Shown: one piece after another, positions 33,350 through 44,320 of the stretch | Layout: each line of letters begins with the position of its first letter | Numbering within the stretch: the stretch's first letter is position 1 | NCBI RefSeq assembly: GCF_040581415.1 | Contig: NZ_CP114014.1 | Span: 1,240,001-1,304,000, forward strand | DNA: 64,000 nucleotides | Direction: 5' to 3' | Source: Paraconexibacter sp040581415 | Lineage (GTDB): Bacteria > Actinomycetota > Thermoleophilia > Solirubrobacterales > Solirubrobacteraceae | Made by a program: the position numbers and the translations under genes | Notes under the pieces: generated by a model | Database searches by the model: none | What the model was told of the DNA's origin: nothing | Seen by the model: the letters and a program-made list of their open reading frames with translations, nothing else

Positions 33350-33441
33350 GCACTATCGCGTGCCCACGGGTTCGGGTACCCAAACGCATGCGCGCTGACG
33401 GCGCCGCGTGTGGCCCGGGCGATGACGGGTACGCATTCGGC

Positions 33442-33666
33442 ATGACCACTCCGACGCTCGAAGTCCCTGGCCAGATCCCGCCGCATCCCGGCACGCCGAG
33501 TGGGCCGTCCGACCCCGTCCCGCCCGCGCCGACCCCCGAGCCGGGCCCGACGAGTCCGGATCCCGTGCCGCCGACCCCGGCGCCCGACCCGTCCCCGGCG
33601 CCCGGCGGGCCGGATCAGCCGCCGCAGCCGCAGATCGCTGCGCGCGACGTGCTGGCCGCTGCCTGA
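33442..33666 (+). CDS. Short proline-rich protein, unknown
   Basis: About 74 residues from ATG 33442 (an upstream ATG at 33388 is less likely). Nearly half the residues are proline (PHPGTPSGPSDPVPPAPTPEPG and similar), ending in QPQIAARDVLAAA. It is probably disordered; no signal peptide. GGGTAC 10 bp before the ATG could be a stress-type -10 box. Low-complexity composition means it could be a chance frame, but codon use is orderly. Confidence 0.4.
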   Translation: MTTPTLEVPGQIPPHPGTPSGPSDPVPPAPTPEPGPTSPDPVPPTPAPDPSPAPGGPDQPPQPQIAARDVLAAA

Positions 33667-33750
33667 AGGTTCCGCCCGCGGCCGGCATGGTGCGCGAAGT
33701 GCCCACGCGGCACTTCTGACCACACGCCGCCGACCGCAGGCAGTCGCCGG

Positions 33751-34923
33751 TCAGCCCGCCAGGAGCGGGCCGGCCAGCGCCAGCAGGAGTGCGTCGTTCG
33801 CGCCCTCGCCGATCTGGGTCTGCGGCGCGTCGCGGCGCAGCCGGGCGAGTTCGTCGTCGGCGCCGTAGGACCGGCTCGCCGCCAGGCGTGCAGCGCGATC
33901 GACCGCCCACACGGCCGTGTCGGACGCGACGATCTTCGCCGCGGTGGCCAAGCGGCCTGAGTCCTCGCGCTGCTGGTCGACCGCCTCGGCCGCGCGCAGG
34001 ACCAGTGCCTCGACGGCCATCAGGCGCGACACGATCTCCCCGACGCGCAGCTGCGCGTGGGTGTGGTCGCCCAGGACACCGTCCGCGATCTCGCGGCCCG
34101 TCGACTCGTCCACGGCGCACACCAGGCAGCGGTCGATGATGCCGAGGGCGCGGCAGGCCACGTTCACCCGGCCGACGTCGAGCGCGTCGAGCATCTGCCG
34201 CGCGCCACGGCCCAGTCCGTCGTCGCCGCCGAGCACCTCTGCACCCGGCTCATGGTGCTCGTCGAAGACGTAGGCGGCCGACTCGACGCCGCGGTAGCCG
34301 GTCTTGTCGAGGTCGTCCACCCGCCACGACGAGGTGCCACGGCCCTCGGTCGGGAGGACGATGCACGACGGCTTGTCGGTCCCCTCGACGCCGGACATCA
34401 CGAAGACCACGCCGCTCGAGCGGCCCCCGGCGACCCAGCGCTTGGTCCCGTCGACGACGAGGCCGCCGTCCGGGTGGACGCGTGCGGAGGTCTCCAGTCG
34501 CTTGAGGTCGCTGCCGGCCTGCGGCTCGGTGATCGAGAACGATGCGAGCACCTCGCCGCTCGCGATCTGCGGGAGCCAGCGCTCGCGCTGGGCCGGCGAC
34601 CCGTGGCGGACCAGCAGCGTGGTGGCCAGGCCCGTCGGGTTCACGGCACCCGTGATCGAGATCCAGCCCTGGCTGAGCAGCCGCCAGACGTGGACCATGT
34701 CCGCCACGCCGAGGCCGTCGCCGCCGTGCTCGACGGGCACGAGCGCGCGCGTGACCCCGAGCTCGACGAGCGTGTCGAGGAGGTCGTCCGGGAGGACGTC
34801 GTCCCGGTCCCACGCGGCGACGTTCGGCAGGATCTCCTCGTCGAGCAGGCGTTTGGTCTGCGTGTGCAGGGCGGCCGCGGTGGCGGCCCGTTCCGGCGAG
34901 GCGGTCGGCATGGGTGGTGCCAT
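33751..34923 (-). CDS. Acyl-CoA dehydrogenase family protein
   Basis: About 390 residues from ATG 34923 (34911 also possible). Landmarks are SFSITEPQAGSDLKRLET, GTKRWVAGG, the FAD-contacting ARQMLDALDVGRVNVACRALG, and the C-terminal QIGEGANDALLLALAG with the catalytic Glu in the MCAD position. Frames continue far upstream of the chosen start but with unlikely composition. Single gene between a Pro-rich gene and a ferric-reductase-like gene. A general acyl-CoA oxidation role is inferred; glutaryl-CoA-like substrates are also possible. Confidence 0.88.
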   Translation of the reverse strand: MAPPMPTASPERAATAAALHTQTKRLLDEEILPNVAAWDRDDVLPDDLLDTLVELGVTRALVPVEHGGDGLGVADMVHVWRLLSQGWISITGAVNPTGLATTLLVRHGSPAQRERWLPQIASGEVLASFSITEPQAGSDLKRLETSARVHPDGGLVVDGTKRWVAGGRSSGVVFVMSGVEGTDKPSCIVLPTEGRGTSSWRVDDLDKTGYRGVESAAYVFDEHHEPGAEVLGGDDGLGRGARQMLDALDVGRVNVACRALGIIDRCLVCAVDESTGREIADGVLGDHTHAQLRVGEIVSRLMAVEALVLRAAEAVDQQREDSGRLATAAKIVASDTAVWAVDRAARLAASRSYGADDELARLRRDAPQTQIGEGANDALLLALAGPLLAG

Positions 34924-35021
34924 GCCCTCGTTGTCTGCCCGCAAACCGCCCTCCCCGGCTCGCTGACCCCGGGTTCCGCAACCGCTGCGGTGGTCAAAGT
35001 CCGGACGAGGGCCGAACGGGG

Positions 35022-35693
35022 TCAGAACAGGCCGGCGGGCTCGCGCGGGCGTTCGGCCGGGGTGGGGTGGCCGGCGCGGCCGGTCCGGGCGGTCGTGGCC
35101 GGCGCGGTCGCCGGGGGCGTCGCAGGCGCGCGGCTGCCGGCCGTTGTCCCGCGCTTCAGCCCGGCCAGCCGGGCGACCAGCAGCACCAGGGTCGGGACGA
35201 CGGCGACTGCCACCAACGCGAGGAACCACGTCGTCCCGGCGTCCGTCCCCTCCCCGAGCGAGTGCCCGAGGCCCATCAGCCAGGCCAGCGCGGTGAAGCG
35301 GTGCGCGGTCCGCCAGCGGGCCTGCCCGATCCAGCCGCGGGCGTAGTAGGACAGGCCCAGCAGGACGAGGCCCCAGCCGGCGAAGATCCCGAGCGCGGTC
35401 CACCACCGGTGGTACGGGGAGACGAACGGGATCAGGAGGTCGGCGACCCCGGGACGCAGGTATGCATCGCCGAGCAGCGAGCCCGCGTGGACGACGAGCG
35501 CGACGATCGTCCCCAGCGACAGGACCTCGTGCAGGACGCGCAGGTCACCCGCACGAGTGCCGCGGACGAGCTTCGTGCCCATCAGCAGGCCGGCGGCGAC
35601 CGCGGCGCTGGCCAGGACCAGGGCGGTGATGCCCGCGGCGCGGCTCGTGATCCAGAAGAGGTGGTCGCCGGTGGCAACTGCGGCCAAGGTCAT
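35022..35693 (-). CDS. Ferric-reductase-like transmembrane heme protein
   Basis: About 223 residues from ATG 35693. Five or six membrane helices contain two His pairs, HEVLSLGTIVALVVH (spacing 14) and HRFTALAWLMGLGH (spacing 13), the pattern that holds two stacked hemes in ferric reductases, MsrQ and NADPH oxidases. The first helix follows ATGDHLFWITSRAAGI. A Pro/Thr/Ala-rich cytoplasmic tail replaces the usual flavoprotein domain, so electrons must come from or go to a partner. Its start overlaps the apbE stop by 4 bp, which suggests a covalently flavinylated partner. Confidence 0.85.
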   Translation of the reverse strand: MTLAAVATGDHLFWITSRAAGITALVLASAAVAAGLLMGTKLVRGTRAGDLRVLHEVLSLGTIVALVVHAGSLLGDAYLRPGVADLLIPFVSPYHRWWTALGIFAGWGLVLLGLSYYARGWIGQARWRTAHRFTALAWLMGLGHSLGEGTDAGTTWFLALVAVAVVPTLVLLVARLAGLKRGTTAGSRAPATPPATAPATTARTGRAGHPTPAERPREPAGLF

Positions 35694-36712
35694 CGTGATG
35701 CTCCGCGGAGGGTGGTCAGGTGGACGTGGATGGCGCCGGCGGACGTGACGGCGACGCCACCATCGGGAAGGAAGTCCGCCGCGCCACCGGGCCCGCTCAG
35801 CAGCGCCGCCTTCGCGCGGACCTCGGCGAGCAGGCCGGTCGGCGCGAGGGCGGTCACCTGCACCAGGCCGGTGTCCGCCGGCGAGCCGGTCCGCGGGTCG
35901 ATCAGGTGGTGCCCGCCGCCGGCCCAGGCGCGGCGGGTGACGCCGCTGGTGGCGACCGCGGCCGCGCGCAGGTGCAGGGTGTGAACGGGGTCGTCGCCGG
36001 CGTGCGGGCCCGCGACGTGGACGGCCCGTTCGAGGTCGGCGGTGCCGCCGAGCCTGACGTCGCCCGCGCAGTCGACGGCCCAGGCGGCGCAGTCCCGCAG
36101 CGCGTGGGCCATCAGGTCGGCGGCCATGCCCTTCGCGAGCCCGCCGCTGTCGAGGCGGACGCCGGCCGGGCGGACGATGCTCGTGCCGCTCACCCGGAGC
36201 AGGCGCCAGCCGCCCGCCAGCGGCGCCGGGCTGCGCAGCGCGCGCTGCCAGCGCGGTCCGACGCCGCCGCCGGGCTCGAAGTGCTCGCGGTAGCCGGCGT
36301 CCTCCAGGGCGGGCAGGCAGGTGGCGTCGACCAGGCCGCCGCTCGCCTCGCCGGCCCAGCGCGCGGCCTCGGCCAGCCGCCGCAGGAGCGAGCCGGCCGG
36401 GACCGCGCGGCGTGGGTCGGCGTTCAGGCGGCACAGATCGCTGGCGGGGTCGAAGCGCGTCAGGTGGTGGTGGACGTCGAGGGCGACGCCGCGGGCGCGG
36501 GCCATCGCCGTCCGGACGACCGCGCCGTCCTCACCGCTCGCGACCACGGCGACCGTGGTGCCGAAGCACGCGAAGCGCTCGGTCAGCTCGACGGTCGTCG
36601 GCGGACGCGATGCCGCTGGTGACGGGGAGCGTGACCGGTGGCAGTGCGTCCTGTCGGCCGGGAGCCGGAGCCGTGAGGCGGCGGCGGGACGGGTGTCGGC
36701 CTGCGGGGTCAT
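35690..36712 (-). CDS. apbE: FAD:protein FMN transferase (ApbE)
   Basis: About 340 residues from ATG 36712. ApbE cuts FAD and attaches FMN to Thr/Ser of target proteins. Family motifs are in order: HHHLTRFDPASDLCRLN, VDATCLPALEDAGY, RLDSGGLAKGMAADLM, AVATSGVTRRAW and HHLIDPRTGSPAD. The first ~55 residues are Arg/Pro/Ser-rich with no clear signal, and the true start may be further in. It overlaps the ferric-reductase-like gene by 4 bp. No FMN-binding-domain gene is adjacent, so the substrate protein must be sought elsewhere. Confidence 0.9.
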   Translation of the reverse strand: MTPQADTRPAAASRLRLPADRTHCHRSRSPSPAASRPPTTVELTERFACFGTTVAVVASGEDGAVVRTAMARARGVALDVHHHLTRFDPASDLCRLNADPRRAVPAGSLLRRLAEAARWAGEASGGLVDATCLPALEDAGYREHFEPGGGVGPRWQRALRSPAPLAGGWRLLRVSGTSIVRPAGVRLDSGGLAKGMAADLMAHALRDCAAWAVDCAGDVRLGGTADLERAVHVAGPHAGDDPVHTLHLRAAAVATSGVTRRAWAGGGHHLIDPRTGSPADTGLVQVTALAPTGLLAEVRAKAALLSGPGGAADFLPDGGVAVTSAGAIHVHLTTLRGASR

Positions 36713-36814
36713 GGACGCATCGTCGGCCCGGGCCCTCTGCCGCAGCTGAAGCCAGGCTGGGAACTTGCTGGGAGGCGCTCGCCCGACCGTGGTGTGACCT
36801 TCCGCCGCGATGAA

Positions 36815-36830
36815 GGTACGCTTCCGTACT
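36815..36830. promoter_or_regulatory. Operator candidate directly before the SDR start
   Basis: GTACG-CTTC-CGTAC within 36815-36830, ending at the base before the ATG at 36831. Its TACG-N4-CGTA core equals that in front of tetR at 24631. The site would block transcription or lie at the start of a leaderless mRNA. Confidence 0.45.
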
Positions 36831-37721
36831 ATGAGCTCCATGAACGGCAAGGTCGTCCTCATCACCGGCGGCGCACGCGGCGTCGGCGCGGAGGTCGCAC
36901 GGCGCCTCCGCCGGCAGGGGGCGAAGCTCGTCCTCACCGATCTCGACGTCGAGCCCCTGAACGCGCTCGCCGCCGAGCTGGGATCCGACCACGTCGTGGG
37001 CGTCGTCGCGGACGTCTGCGACCTCGCGTCCATGGAGGCCGCGGTCGCCGAGGGCGTCGAGCGCTTCGGCGGGATCGACGTCGTCATGGCGAACGCCGGC
37101 ATCGCGAGCTACGGCTCCGTCCTGGCCGTCGACCCCGAGACCTTCAAGCGCGTTCTCGACGTCAACGTCCTCGGCGTCTTCCACACCGTCCGCGCCGCGC
37201 TGCCGTCCGTCATCGAGCGCCAGGGCTACGTCCTCGTCGTCTCCTCGCTCGCCGCCTACACCGCCAGCCCGGGCCTCGCTGCCTATCACGCGTCGAAGGC
37301 CGGCGCGGAGTACTTCGCCAACACGCTGCGGCTCGAGGTCGCCCACCACGGCGTCGACGTCGGCTCGGCGCACATGTGCTGGATCGACACGCCGCTCGTG
37401 CAGGACGCCAAGGCCGACCTCGGCGCCTTCGGCAAGATGCTGAAGACCCTGCCCGGCCCGCTCAGCAAGACCACGTCGGTCGAGAAGTGCGGCGAGCTGT
37501 TCGTCAAGGGCATCGAGGGTCGCAAGAACCGCGTCAACGTCCCCGGCTGGGTCGGGCTGTTCCGCTTCATCCGTCCGCTGGTGCAGTCGAAGCTCGGCGA
37601 GCGCGACGTCCGCAAGGCGACGCCGACGCTGCTGCCGGAGATGGACGCCGAGGTCGCCGCCCTGGGCCGCTCCCTGAGCGCGCGCAGCCAGGCGCTGGAG
37701 CGCGAGCCCGCCGCGCACTGA
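36831..37721 (+). CDS. Short-chain dehydrogenase/reductase
   Basis: A 296-residue SDR. TGGARGVGAEVARRL binds the cofactor, MANAGIASYG replaces NNAG, and VVSSLAAY with AAYHASKAGAEYF carries the Ser, Tyr and Lys. The C-terminal ~60 residues extend the fold (FRFIRPLVQSKLGERDVRKATPTLLPEMDAEV), as in SDRs acting on fatty-acyl or bulky substrates. ATG 36831 is chosen because the upstream ATG at 36810 would put an operator-like palindrome inside the coding region. Closed by the hairpin at 37733-37758. Confidence 0.9.
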   Translation: MSSMNGKVVLITGGARGVGAEVARRLRRQGAKLVLTDLDVEPLNALAAELGSDHVVGVVADVCDLASMEAAVAEGVERFGGIDVVMANAGIASYGSVLAVDPETFKRVLDVNVLGVFHTVRAALPSVIERQGYVLVVSSLAAYTASPGLAAYHASKAGAEYFANTLRLEVAHHGVDVGSAHMCWIDTPLVQDAKADLGAFGKMLKTLPGPLSKTTSVEKCGELFVKGIEGRKNRVNVPGWVGLFRFIRPLVQSKLGERDVRKATPTLLPEMDAEVAALGRSLSARSQALEREPAAH

Positions 37722-37732
37722 TCCGGGCACGG

Positions 37733-37758
37733 CCGTCGGGGCGTCAGCGCCCCGACGG
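37733..37758 (+). terminator. Terminator after the SDR gene
   Basis: A perfect 11-bp stem CCGTCGGGGCG/CGCCCCGACGG with a TCAG loop, 11 bp after the SDR stop and upstream of aceE. Confidence 0.7.
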
Positions 37759-37794
37759 ATAGCTGGCGCGAGTGGCGGCCACGGGGGCAAGCTG

Positions 37795-37809
37795 GTAGGA
37801 CGGACCTAC
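37795..37809. promoter_or_regulatory. Inverted repeat upstream of aceE
   Basis: GTAGG-N5-CCTAC, perfect 5-bp arms, 36 bp before the aceE start. A possible operator for the pyruvate dehydrogenase operon; weak by length. Confidence 0.3.
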
Positions 37810-37844
37810 ATGGCGAACACCCCGTTGGCGGAAACGGCTCGCGT

Positions 37845-40468
<2,624 letters not shown>

Positions 40469-40481
<13 letters not shown>

Positions 40482-41887
40482 CGACAGTCGAGGTACCGGA
40501 CATCGGCGACTTCGACGAGGTCCCGGTCATCGAGATCCTCGTCGAGGTGGGGGACACCGTGAGCGTGGAGGACCCGCTCGTGACGCTCGAGTCGGAGAAG
40601 GCGTCGATGGACGTCCCGTCCCCGGTGGCCGGCGTGGTGAAGGAGTTGTTGGTGAAGGTCGGGGACAGCGTGAAAGAAGGGGTGCCGCTGCTGACGGTCG
40701 AGGAGTCTGCTGACGACGACTCAGGTGGCGATGCCGAGTCGGGGAACTCGGATGCTGAGGACGAGGCAGCGGAGACCGACGCAGGGGGAGCGGTCGGCAC
40801 GCCCCCCGCCGCTTCGGCACGCTCGTCCCTCGCTTTGCCGGACGACGCTCTGGGGGGCATGCCAACCGCTCCTACGACGAACGGCACGGGGGCGAAAGCC
40901 GGGGCCCCGGACGGGGGTGGGGGGTTGCTAGGTGGCAGCGATGACGCACCGATCTACGCCAGCCCCATGGTCCGCCGGCGTGCCCGTGAGCTCGGGATCG
41001 ACCTGACCACGGTCGCCGGGACCGGCCGCGGTGGCCGCATCCAGGCGGTCGACCTCCGCGCTGCCGCCGATGCCGCGGCCAAGGCTCCGGCCCCGGCCGG
41101 TGGTGCCGCGGGCGCCGGGGATGCCACGTCGATCCTCGGCTTCGCGCTCGCGAAGTGGCCGACGCCGGACTTCGCCAAGCAGGGTCCGGTCGAGCGGGTG
41201 GAGCTCTCGAAGATCCGCAAGCTCAGCGCGACGAACCTGCACCGCAACTGGGTGGCGATCCCGCACGTCACGCACGACGACGAGGCGGACATCACCGAGC
41301 TGGAGGCGTTCCGCAAGCAGGTCAACGCCGAGCAGGCCAAGCTGAAGGAGGGCGGCGCCAAGCTGACGATGGTCGCGCTGCTGATGAAGGCGTGCGTCGC
41401 GTCGCTGAAGGCGTTCCCGGACATGAACTCCTCGCTCGAGCCCGGTGGCGAGGCGCTGATCCACAAGCGCTACTACCACCTCGGGTTTGCGGCCGACACG
41501 CCGAACGGGCTCGTCGTCCCCGTCATCCGCGACGTCGACCAGAAGGGCATCCTCGACGTCGCGCGCGACCTGACGGAGCTCTCCGGCAAGGCCCGCGCGG
41601 GCAAGCTGTCCCCGAAGGAGATGTCGGGCTCGACGTTCACGATCTCCTCGTTGGGCGGCATCGGCGGGACGTCGTTCACGCCGATCGTCAACGCGCCGGA
41701 GGTCGGGATCCTGGGCGTGACCCGGTCCGCCATGAAGCCGGTCTGGGACGGCAGCGCGTTCGTCCCTCGGCTGATGGTCCCGCTCTCCCTGAGCTACGAC
41801 CACCGCGTCATCGACGGCGCCGCGGCGGCGCGGTTCATGGTGCACCTCTGTCAGACCCTCACCGACCTGCGGCGGGTGCTTCTCTAA
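40469..41887 (+). CDS. aceF: Dihydrolipoamide acetyltransferase (E2 of pyruvate dehydrogenase)
   Basis: A 472-residue E2 starting at GTG 40469 (GTG 40478 possible), preceded by GAGGCGG. Residues ~5-75 form one lipoyl domain with lipoylated K44 in ESEKASM. A ~90-residue acidic, disordered linker follows; residues 110-132 are encoded by a 68-bp palindrome-ended DNA element also present in lpd. The peripheral-subunit-binding domain is at ~161-195 (YASPMVRRRARELG, GRGGRIQAVDL). The acetyltransferase domain runs ~230-472 with H445 in SYDHRVIDG. It passes acetyl groups to CoA. Its stop and the lpd start share a base (TAATG). Confidence 0.96.
40796..40863. repeat. 68-bp palindrome-ended element inside aceF
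   Basis: The ends GGCACGCCCCCC and GGGGGGCATGCC are inverted repeats (11 of 12 pairs). Inside lie a TCGTCC/GGACGA stem and a GCCG-CTT-CGGC hairpin. It matches 42169-42236 in lpd at 65 of 68 bases, much closer than the flanking linkers. Read in frame it gives GTPPAASARSSLALPDDALG. The ends also match the palindromes at 25678-25689 and 25749-25760. Confidence 0.75.
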
Positions 41888-43722
41888 TGGCGACGACAGT
41901 CACGGTTCCTGTCCCCGACATCGGCGACTTCGACGACGTCCCGGTCGTCGAGGTCCTCGTCGCCCCCGGCGACACGGTCGCCAAGGAGGACAGCCTGGTC
42001 GTCCTCGAGTCCGAGAAGGCGACGATGGAGGTCCCGTCGCCCGCCGCTGGCAAGGTCATCGAGGTGATGGTGAAAGTGGGGGACGCGGTCAAGGAGGGCG
42101 TTCCGCTCCTGACTCTCGAGGTTGCGGACTCGGCCGGTGACCGTACGGGCGAGACATCGTCCGCGGCCGGCACGCCCCCCTCCGCTTCGGCACGCTCGTC
42201 CCTCGCTTTGCCGGACGACGCTCCGGAGGGCATGCCGACCGCTCCCGCGTCGGCCAGCGTGGCCTCCGATCGTGCCCTACCCGACCCGTCAGCGCTTCCT
42301 GAGGCTGACGTGAGCGCGCAGTTGGTGGTGCTCGGTTCCGGACCCGGCGGCTACACCGCCGCCTTCCGCGCCGCCGACCTCGGCCTCGACGTCCTGATGA
42401 TCGAGCGGTACGAGCAGCTCGGCGGGGTCTGCCTGAACGTCGGCTGCATCCCGTCGAAGGCCCTCCTGCACACCGCCAAGCTGATCACCGACGCCGAGAC
42501 CTCGGGCGAGCATGGCGTCGCGTTCGCCGCGCCCGACATCGACCTCGACAAGCTGCGCGAGTTCAAGGACGGCGTCGTCGGCAAGCTCGTCGGCGGGCTG
42601 TCCGGGATGGCCAAGCAGCGCAAGGTCCGCACCGTCCACGGTGTCGCCGAGTTCCGCGGGCCGAACCTGATCGCGGTCCAGACGTCGGGCGGCGAGCAGA
42701 CGATCGCCTTCGAGCAGTGCATCATCGCCGCCGGCTCGGAGGCCGTGAAGCTGCCCGACCTACCGGACGACGAGCGCATCATGGACTCCACCGGAGCGCT
42801 CGAGCTGCGGGACATCCCCGGCAGCCTGCTGATCGTGGGCGGCGGCATCATCGGCCTCGAGATGGCGACCGTGTACGACGCGCTGGGCTCGCAGGTCACG
42901 GTCGTGGAGCTCGCGGACGTCCTGATCCCGGGCGCCGATCAGGACCTGGTCCGCCCGCTGAAGAAGCGGATCGAGAAGCGCTACGCCGGCATCCACCTCG
43001 GGACGCGCGTCGAGGCCATCAGCGCCGAGGACGACGGCCTGCACGTGCGCTTCGCCGGCAAGGAGACCCCGGCGACCACGACCTTCGACCGCGTCATCAT
43101 CGCCGTCGGCCGCCGCCCGAACGGCAAGGCGATCAAGGCCGGGAAGGCCGGCGTCGAGGTCGACGACCGCGGGTTCATCCCGGTCGACGCGAAGTTGCGC
43201 ACGAACGTCCCGCACATCAGCGCGATCGGCGACGTCGTCCCCGGCCCCATGCTCGCCCACAAGGCGATCCACGAGGGCAAGACCGCCGCCGAGGTCATCG
43301 CCGGCGAGGACGTCGTCTTCGACGCGAAGACGATCCCGTCGGTCGCGTACACCGATCCCGAGGTCGCCTGGATGGGCCTCACCGAGACCGAGGCCAAGGC
43401 GCAGGACATCCCGCACGAGACCGCGTCCTTCCCCTGGGCGGCGTCCGGCCGCGCGCTGTCGTTCGGCCGCAGCGAGGGCGCCACGAAGCTGATCGTCGAG
43501 CCGGAGACCCATCGCATCCTCGGCGCCGGCGCGGTCGGCGTCCACGCGGGTGACCTCATCGCCGAGGCCGTCCTGGCCCTCGAGATGGGCGCCGTCGCCG
43601 GCGACCTCGCGCTGACCGTCCACCCGCACCCGACGCTGTCGGAGACCATGGGCCTCGCCGCCGACCTCATCGAGGGCACGATCACCGATCTCCCGCAGCC
43701 GCGAAAGCGCGCGCCGAAGTAG
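41887..43722 (+). CDS. lpd: Dihydrolipoamide dehydrogenase (E3) with N-terminal lipoyl domain
   Basis: A 611-residue E3, ~140 residues longer than plain E3 because of an added lipoyl domain (K44 in ESEKATM) and linker; residues 95-117 of the linker come from the repeated 68-bp element. The flavoprotein part begins near residue 139: VVLGSGPGGYTAAFRAADLG (FAD), redox pair GGVCLNVGCIPSK, GGGIIGLEMATVYDALGSQVTVVE (NAD) and the C-terminal HPHPTLSET His-Glu pair. It reoxidises the lipoyl groups. Lipoyl-fused E3 is known from several bacteria with AceE-type complexes. Last gene of aceE-aceF-lpd. Confidence 0.96.
   Translation: MATTVTVPVPDIGDFDDVPVVEVLVAPGDTVAKEDSLVVLESEKATMEVPSPAAGKVIEVMVKVGDAVKEGVPLLTLEVADSAGDRTGETSSAAGTPPSASARSSLALPDDAPEGMPTAPASASVASDRALPDPSALPEADVSAQLVVLGSGPGGYTAAFRAADLGLDVLMIERYEQLGGVCLNVGCIPSKALLHTAKLITDAETSGEHGVAFAAPDIDLDKLREFKDGVVGKLVGGLSGMAKQRKVRTVHGVAEFRGPNLIAVQTSGGEQTIAFEQCIIAAGSEAVKLPDLPDDERIMDSTGALELRDIPGSLLIVGGGIIGLEMATVYDALGSQVTVVELADVLIPGADQDLVRPLKKRIEKRYAGIHLGTRVEAISAEDDGLHVRFAGKETPATTTFDRVIIAVGRRPNGKAIKAGKAGVEVDDRGFIPVDAKLRTNVPHISAIGDVVPGPMLAHKAIHEGKTAAEVIAGEDVVFDAKTIPSVAYTDPEVAWMGLTETEAKAQDIPHETASFPWAASGRALSFGRSEGATKLIVEPETHRILGAGAVGVHAGDLIAEAVLALEMGAVAGDLALTVHPHPTLSETMGLAADLIEGTITDLPQPRKRAPK
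42169..42236. repeat. 68-bp palindrome-ended element inside lpd
   Basis: Second in-frame copy, three substitutions from that in aceF and no gaps. It is read in the same frame as GTPPSASARSSLALPDDAPE. It lies between the lipoyl domain and the flavoprotein domain, where flexible sequence is tolerated. Confidence 0.75.
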
Positions 43723-43732
43723 CGTTCACCGC

Positions 43733-44203
43733 ATGGAGATCGGATCGCAGCGCACCGACGAGTTCGTGGTCGAGGGGCTCGTGACGACCGACGTCGGCGG
43801 GACCATCGGCGTCACCGTCCTGTCGACTCCCGGCATGATCGGGATGATGGAGCGGACGGCCGCCACGCTCGCGTTCGAGCAGCTCCCTGCGGGGAAGGCG
43901 ACCGTGGGCTTCGCGGTGAACATCAAGCACGTGGCGGGCTCGCTCGAGGGCTCCACGTGCACCGCGACCGCGCGGATCACCGAGGTGACCGACGGCCGCA
44001 AGCTGCACTTCGACGTCGAAGTCAAGGAGGGTGACCGCACGATCGGCGTCGGCACCCACGAGCGTCGCGTGATCGACGTCGCCGGCCACGCGCAGGCTGC
44101 CGGCAGCGGTCAGGGGCCTGTTGAAGCAAGCGAGTCGCGCGACCGAGCCGTCTCGCGGCGCCAGACGCCACCGGGAGAGCCGGTAAAAGGCAACCAGCCT
44201 TGA
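43733..44203 (+). CDS. FlK-like hotdog thioesterase with element-derived C-terminus
   Basis: A 156-residue protein. Residues ~1-122 match the hotdog thioesterases of the fluoroacetyl-CoA thioesterase (FlK) type: LSTPGMIGMMERTAATLAFEQL gives the Thr and Glu, GFAVNIKHVAGSLEGSTCTATA the His, and DGRKLHFDVEVKEGDRTIGVGTHERRVID closes the sheet. It would hydrolyse a short acyl-CoA. The last ~30 residues (AAGSGQGPVEASESRDRAVSRR and on) are unlike the family and are encoded by the inverted-repeat element at 44113-44278. Starts 10 bp after lpd, so probably part of that operon. Confidence 0.82.
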   Translation: MEIGSQRTDEFVVEGLVTTDVGGTIGVTVLSTPGMIGMMERTAATLAFEQLPAGKATVGFAVNIKHVAGSLEGSTCTATARITEVTDGRKLHFDVEVKEGDRTIGVGTHERRVIDVAGHAQAAGSGQGPVEASESRDRAVSRRQTPPGEPVKGNQP

Positions 44204-44278
44204 TCGGCTCACCCGTCGTCGTCTGGCATCCACGATCCGGCCGCGCTCGCATCGACGGCAGATGCTTCAACAGACCCC
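44113..44278. repeat. 166-bp inverted-repeat element overlapping the thioesterase 3' end
   Basis: Bounded by GGGGCCTGTTGAAGCA (44113-44128) and TGCTTCAACAGACCCC (44263-44278), which are complementary at 15 of 16 positions. Nested inside are GCCAGACG/CGTCTGGC (44160, 44220) and GAGCCG/CGGCTC. It could be a small non-autonomous transposable element or a structured RNA. No transposase frame. Confidence 0.55.
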
Positions 44279-44320
44279 ACAGACGAGCGCGCGAGGCTAC
44301 GGTGGCGTAACATCGCGCGC

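Noticed and set aside
40741..40796. The lower-G+C acidic linker of aceF as a foreign insertion
   Set aside because: Acidic disordered linkers with GAG/GAC/TCG codons are normal for E2 proteins; only the adjoining 68-bp block shows repeat character.
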